From: Magnolia sinica
Lineage: Eukaryota > Streptophyta > Magnoliopsida > Magnoliales > Magnoliaceae
Length of the DNA: 64,000 nucleotides
Direction of reading: 5' to 3'
Assembly (NCBI RefSeq): GCF_029962835.1
Contig: NC_080574.1
Location: 23,658,001-23,722,000, forward strand
The position numbers were made by a program, and so were the translations under genes. The notes under the pieces were generated by a model. That model was not told where the DNA came from and searched no databases. It saw only the letters and a program-made list of their open reading frames with translations. Below are positions 61,940-64,000 of the stretch, one piece after another (positions within the stretch are counted from its first letter, which is position 1; every line of letters begins with the position of its first letter).

Positions 61940-62355
61940 CCTTAATACATGATAAGTGGACCATTAACACATGACGATCTCAACCCTTAACACATACTTG
62001 AGAGTGGGCCCCATAGATGGCATCCTTGTAGTGTCAAGAGTCAGGGTTGAGGTTGTCATGTGTTAAAGGTCAAGGTTCTCAAGGTCGAGGTTGTCACGTG
62101 TTAAGGGTCTGGATTATTGTGTGTCAACCTTTACCCTTAACACATGATAACCTTGACCCGCAACACATGATAAATATAACCCAAGCCCTTAATACATGAT
62201 ACCATAGATCCTAAACATATGACAACCTATACCTTTAACACATGACAACTACGACACAAACCCTTAACAAATGACAACCAAGACTCTTAACGCATGACGA
62301 CACAAACCCAAATCACTCACACATAACAGCCCGGACCCTTAACACACATGACAAC
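61940..62355. repeat. Degenerate tandem repeat of CCCTTAACACATGACAACC type
   Basis: A dozen or so loosely spaced copies of CCTTAACACATGACAACC, some in reverse orientation near 62050-62110 (GTTGTCACGTGTTAAGGGT), with a period of roughly 22-30 bases. Confidence 0.6.
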
Positions 62356-62482
62356 CACTTCAAATAAGGCAACAACTATCATTCTCTACATCAAATCTCT
62401 TCTGACAATCACTTATCCCCATGATAACAACCACAACCATCTTTATCCACAACTAAAATGCCCTCCATCTCTAAGAAAATGT

Positions 62483-62487
<5 letters not shown>

Positions 62488-62519
<32 letters not shown>
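62488..62519. repeat. (TA)n microsatellite
   Basis: Pure TA dinucleotides. Confidence 0.9.
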
Positions 62520-62521
<2 letters not shown>

Positions 62522-62568
62522 CATTTAAAATATCTTCCACATATCAGTGGCTTTTATTTCTAAGAAAT

Positions 62569-62823
62569 GTGATAGCCAGAACAAAAACAATAATTTTTAA
62601 AGGACTTATAAGTTATTGGCTGTGCCCTTATGCTGAAAAAGATGATGATGGTGAACATACACCAGAAAAAGCAGTTGGAGGGGGTGGTGGTAAGTCCCTT
62701 GAATACATACTTAAAAATGAAGAAGAAGCCCCCGTAAATCATCAAAGGAAGAAGCAGCAGCTCCGTACGGCCACCAAGTTCAAAAGTAGGGGCATTTTTG
62801 TCCACTATTTCTCCAAAATATAA
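62569..62823 (+). other. Unrecognised 84-codon open frame
   Basis: Charged and glycine-rich in the middle (KDDDGEHTPEKAVGGGGG). No domain is recognised and no start context or splice evidence supports it. It lies 170 bases before monooxygenase copy 4 and may be chance. Confidence 0.2.
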
Positions 62824-62914
62824 TTAGAAGTCCCACCAAAGAATATATTTGAATGGTTAGATTTTTAGGACTTTTGGTAATACCATAACTTTAGTACGGT
62901 CAAAATCCCCCTCT

Positions 62915-62951
62915 TTTATATATATTAAATCACCATTCCTCTTCTCCCGGC

Positions 62952-62990
<39 letters not shown>
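62915..62990 (+). promoter_or_regulatory. Putative core promoter and (GA)n leader of copy 4
   Basis: TTTTATATATATT at about 62915-62927, CTTCTCCCGGCCGA like the copy 2 and 3 leaders, then about 19 GA repeats directly before the ATG: an expansion of the short GA tract found in the other copies. Confidence 0.5.
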
Positions 62991-62994
<4 letters not shown>

Positions 62995-64000
62995 GTTCGT
63001 ATTCCATTGGCATCTGTGGCCTCGCTACCGCCCTCGCACTCCACAGGTATTCCCATTTTCTCTCGAAAGGAAACACTTCTAAGCCTCGTGGACACTCTAA
63101 TCACTGTCCATCCGTTTCATCCCACAAGTTCATAGGCCACCATTCAAATAATACACCAGTCGGGTGATCCTATCCGTACAAAAGTTGGGTTTCTTTCTTA
63201 TAGGTTTTCATTTTACCCCATGGATATGGGATGGTTAAGATCGTCTGTTCAGTAATCCATAAGCATTCTATAAGTGACCCTGCCACATGGATGGTTTAGA
63301 TAGTTGTTGGTTCCACCTGTTTTCCACACAATTTTGGATGTCCATTTTATTGGCTATCGATCAAATAGAATCCTCTGCTCAGTGTGGTTTTTGGTTGGTG
63401 GCCCATGAAGAATTGCTGGACCATATGGACGGTTTACGCATGTTGATTACACTTTCTCAATGTCCCCGTGCGACCACGAGGGCTATATCATTGCATCATT
63501 ACTCACACTGCAGCCCACATGCAGAGATAGTCTGATGATTAGAAATTTTGAACTGTCGATATTCTCTATAGTATCACAAAAAAAGCTATTCTAAGTATGT
63601 AATAGCGCTTCAGTAAGTATCGTGAACGTTGCTGGTGGGGCTTAGAGTGGTGTATGTATGGCATGGAAACCATGCAGGATGGTCACCCAAACGAGAAAAC
63701 AATGCCCATCCAACCATCATGTGAACCATCACGTGAGTTTCCAAAATTTTGGGTAGCATTCCAGGAGTGGGATTCAGTAGTGACCACTTCAGTACCAAGG
63801 TTGGAGGTGGTCAGGGACGCGGATTTCCTGCTAAAGCCTTTCACAGGAAGTTCTTCCTGTGCCGAGAACCCAAGTGGGGCCCACAGTGATGTTTGTAAGA
63901 AATTCACCCCGTCCACCCCTTTCGCGAGTTCATTTTAGGACATGAATCCAAAAAGGAGCCGGATCCAATACTCAAGTGGCACTCACTGAGGTTTTGAATA
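62991..64000 (+). pseudogene. FAD-dependent monooxygenase copy 4, exon 1 with broken FAD motif (partial)
   Basis: Exon 1 is 62991-63046, with the donor CACAG|GTATTCCC identical to copies 2 and 3. The reading is [19 protein letters not shown]; compared with copies 2 and 3 it lacks 27 bp in frame, removing the first beta strand (DNDIII) and the first half of GAGICG. FAD binding through this motif would be lost. Intron 1 runs off the window, so later exons are unseen. It could be a dead copy, or one using another start further on. Confidence 0.7.
63815..64000. mobile_element. Fold-back MITE in intron 1 of copy 4, cut by window end
   Basis: Begins GACGCGGATTTCCTGC with an AAAGCCTTTCACAGG hairpin, then GTGGGGCCCACAGTGATGTT and GTCCACCC, the family found in intron 1 of copies 2 and 3 but in another position, so probably a separate insertion. 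Confidence 0.5.

Overview
The window is nuclear DNA of a flowering plant. It has GT-AG introns, Ty1/copia retrotransposons, CACTA, hAT and PIF/Harbinger-type DNA transposons, tRNA-derived SINEs, long (TA)n and (GA)n microsatellites and many fold-back MITEs that carry GTGGGGCCCACC and GTCCATCC motifs. I cannot name the species from sequence alone. The MITE style reminds me of magnoliid genomes, which is only an impression.

The only real host gene family here is a tandem array, all on the + strand, of a six-exon FAD-dependent monooxygenase (plant MO1/MO2, 'FAD-dependent urate hydroxylase-like' type). Copy 1 (4056-9667) is intact and should encode 403 aa. Copy 2 (21786-32385) is a pseudogene: 216 bp covering the intron 4 acceptor and most of exon 5 are lost. 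Copy 3 (38915-57404) has every exon and splice site, but its intron 2 has grown to 15.6 kb and a 2-bp deletion near the 3' end replaces the last residues. Copy 4 (from 62991, running off the window) has exon 1 with the first half of the FAD-binding GxGxxG motif deleted. Copies 2 and 3 sit in a large direct segmental duplication (unit A about 19.3-32.9 kb, unit B about 34.9-57.9 kb).

The rest is layered mobile DNA. 1-0.6 kb: tail of a copia element. 1.6-2.2 kb: a Harbinger-like MITE with TTA target duplications. 11.2-13 kb: A-rich CACTA-like repeat with a SINE. 13-15.4 kb: decayed copia. 16.9-17.9 kb: copia gag remnant split by a TRIM-like insert between 120-bp direct repeats. 24.25-29.05 kb: truncated copia in intron 2 of copy 2, between about 260-bp direct repeats. 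33.8-34.9 kb: putative solo LTR between the two units. 36.7-38.2 kb: hAT element with perfect 8-bp target duplications and an empty site in unit A. 40.4-53.1 kb: a full-length copia on the minus strand with GTTTT target duplications, in intron 2 of copy 3. Inside that copia (44.0-51.6 kb) lies a 7.56-kb CACTA transposon with CCA target duplications.

The most interesting object is that CACTA element. It has no recognisable transposase but carries, all on its minus strand, exon pieces of several host genes: PHD-finger exons of an EDM2-like chromatin regulator, a GTPase-domain exon of the SRP receptor alpha subunit, and two exons I cannot assign. These pieces are therefore antisense within the 15.6-kb intron of monooxygenase copy 3. 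EDM2 proteins are known for controlling transcript processing across transposon-filled introns, so an EDM2 fragment captured inside such an intron deserves a second look.
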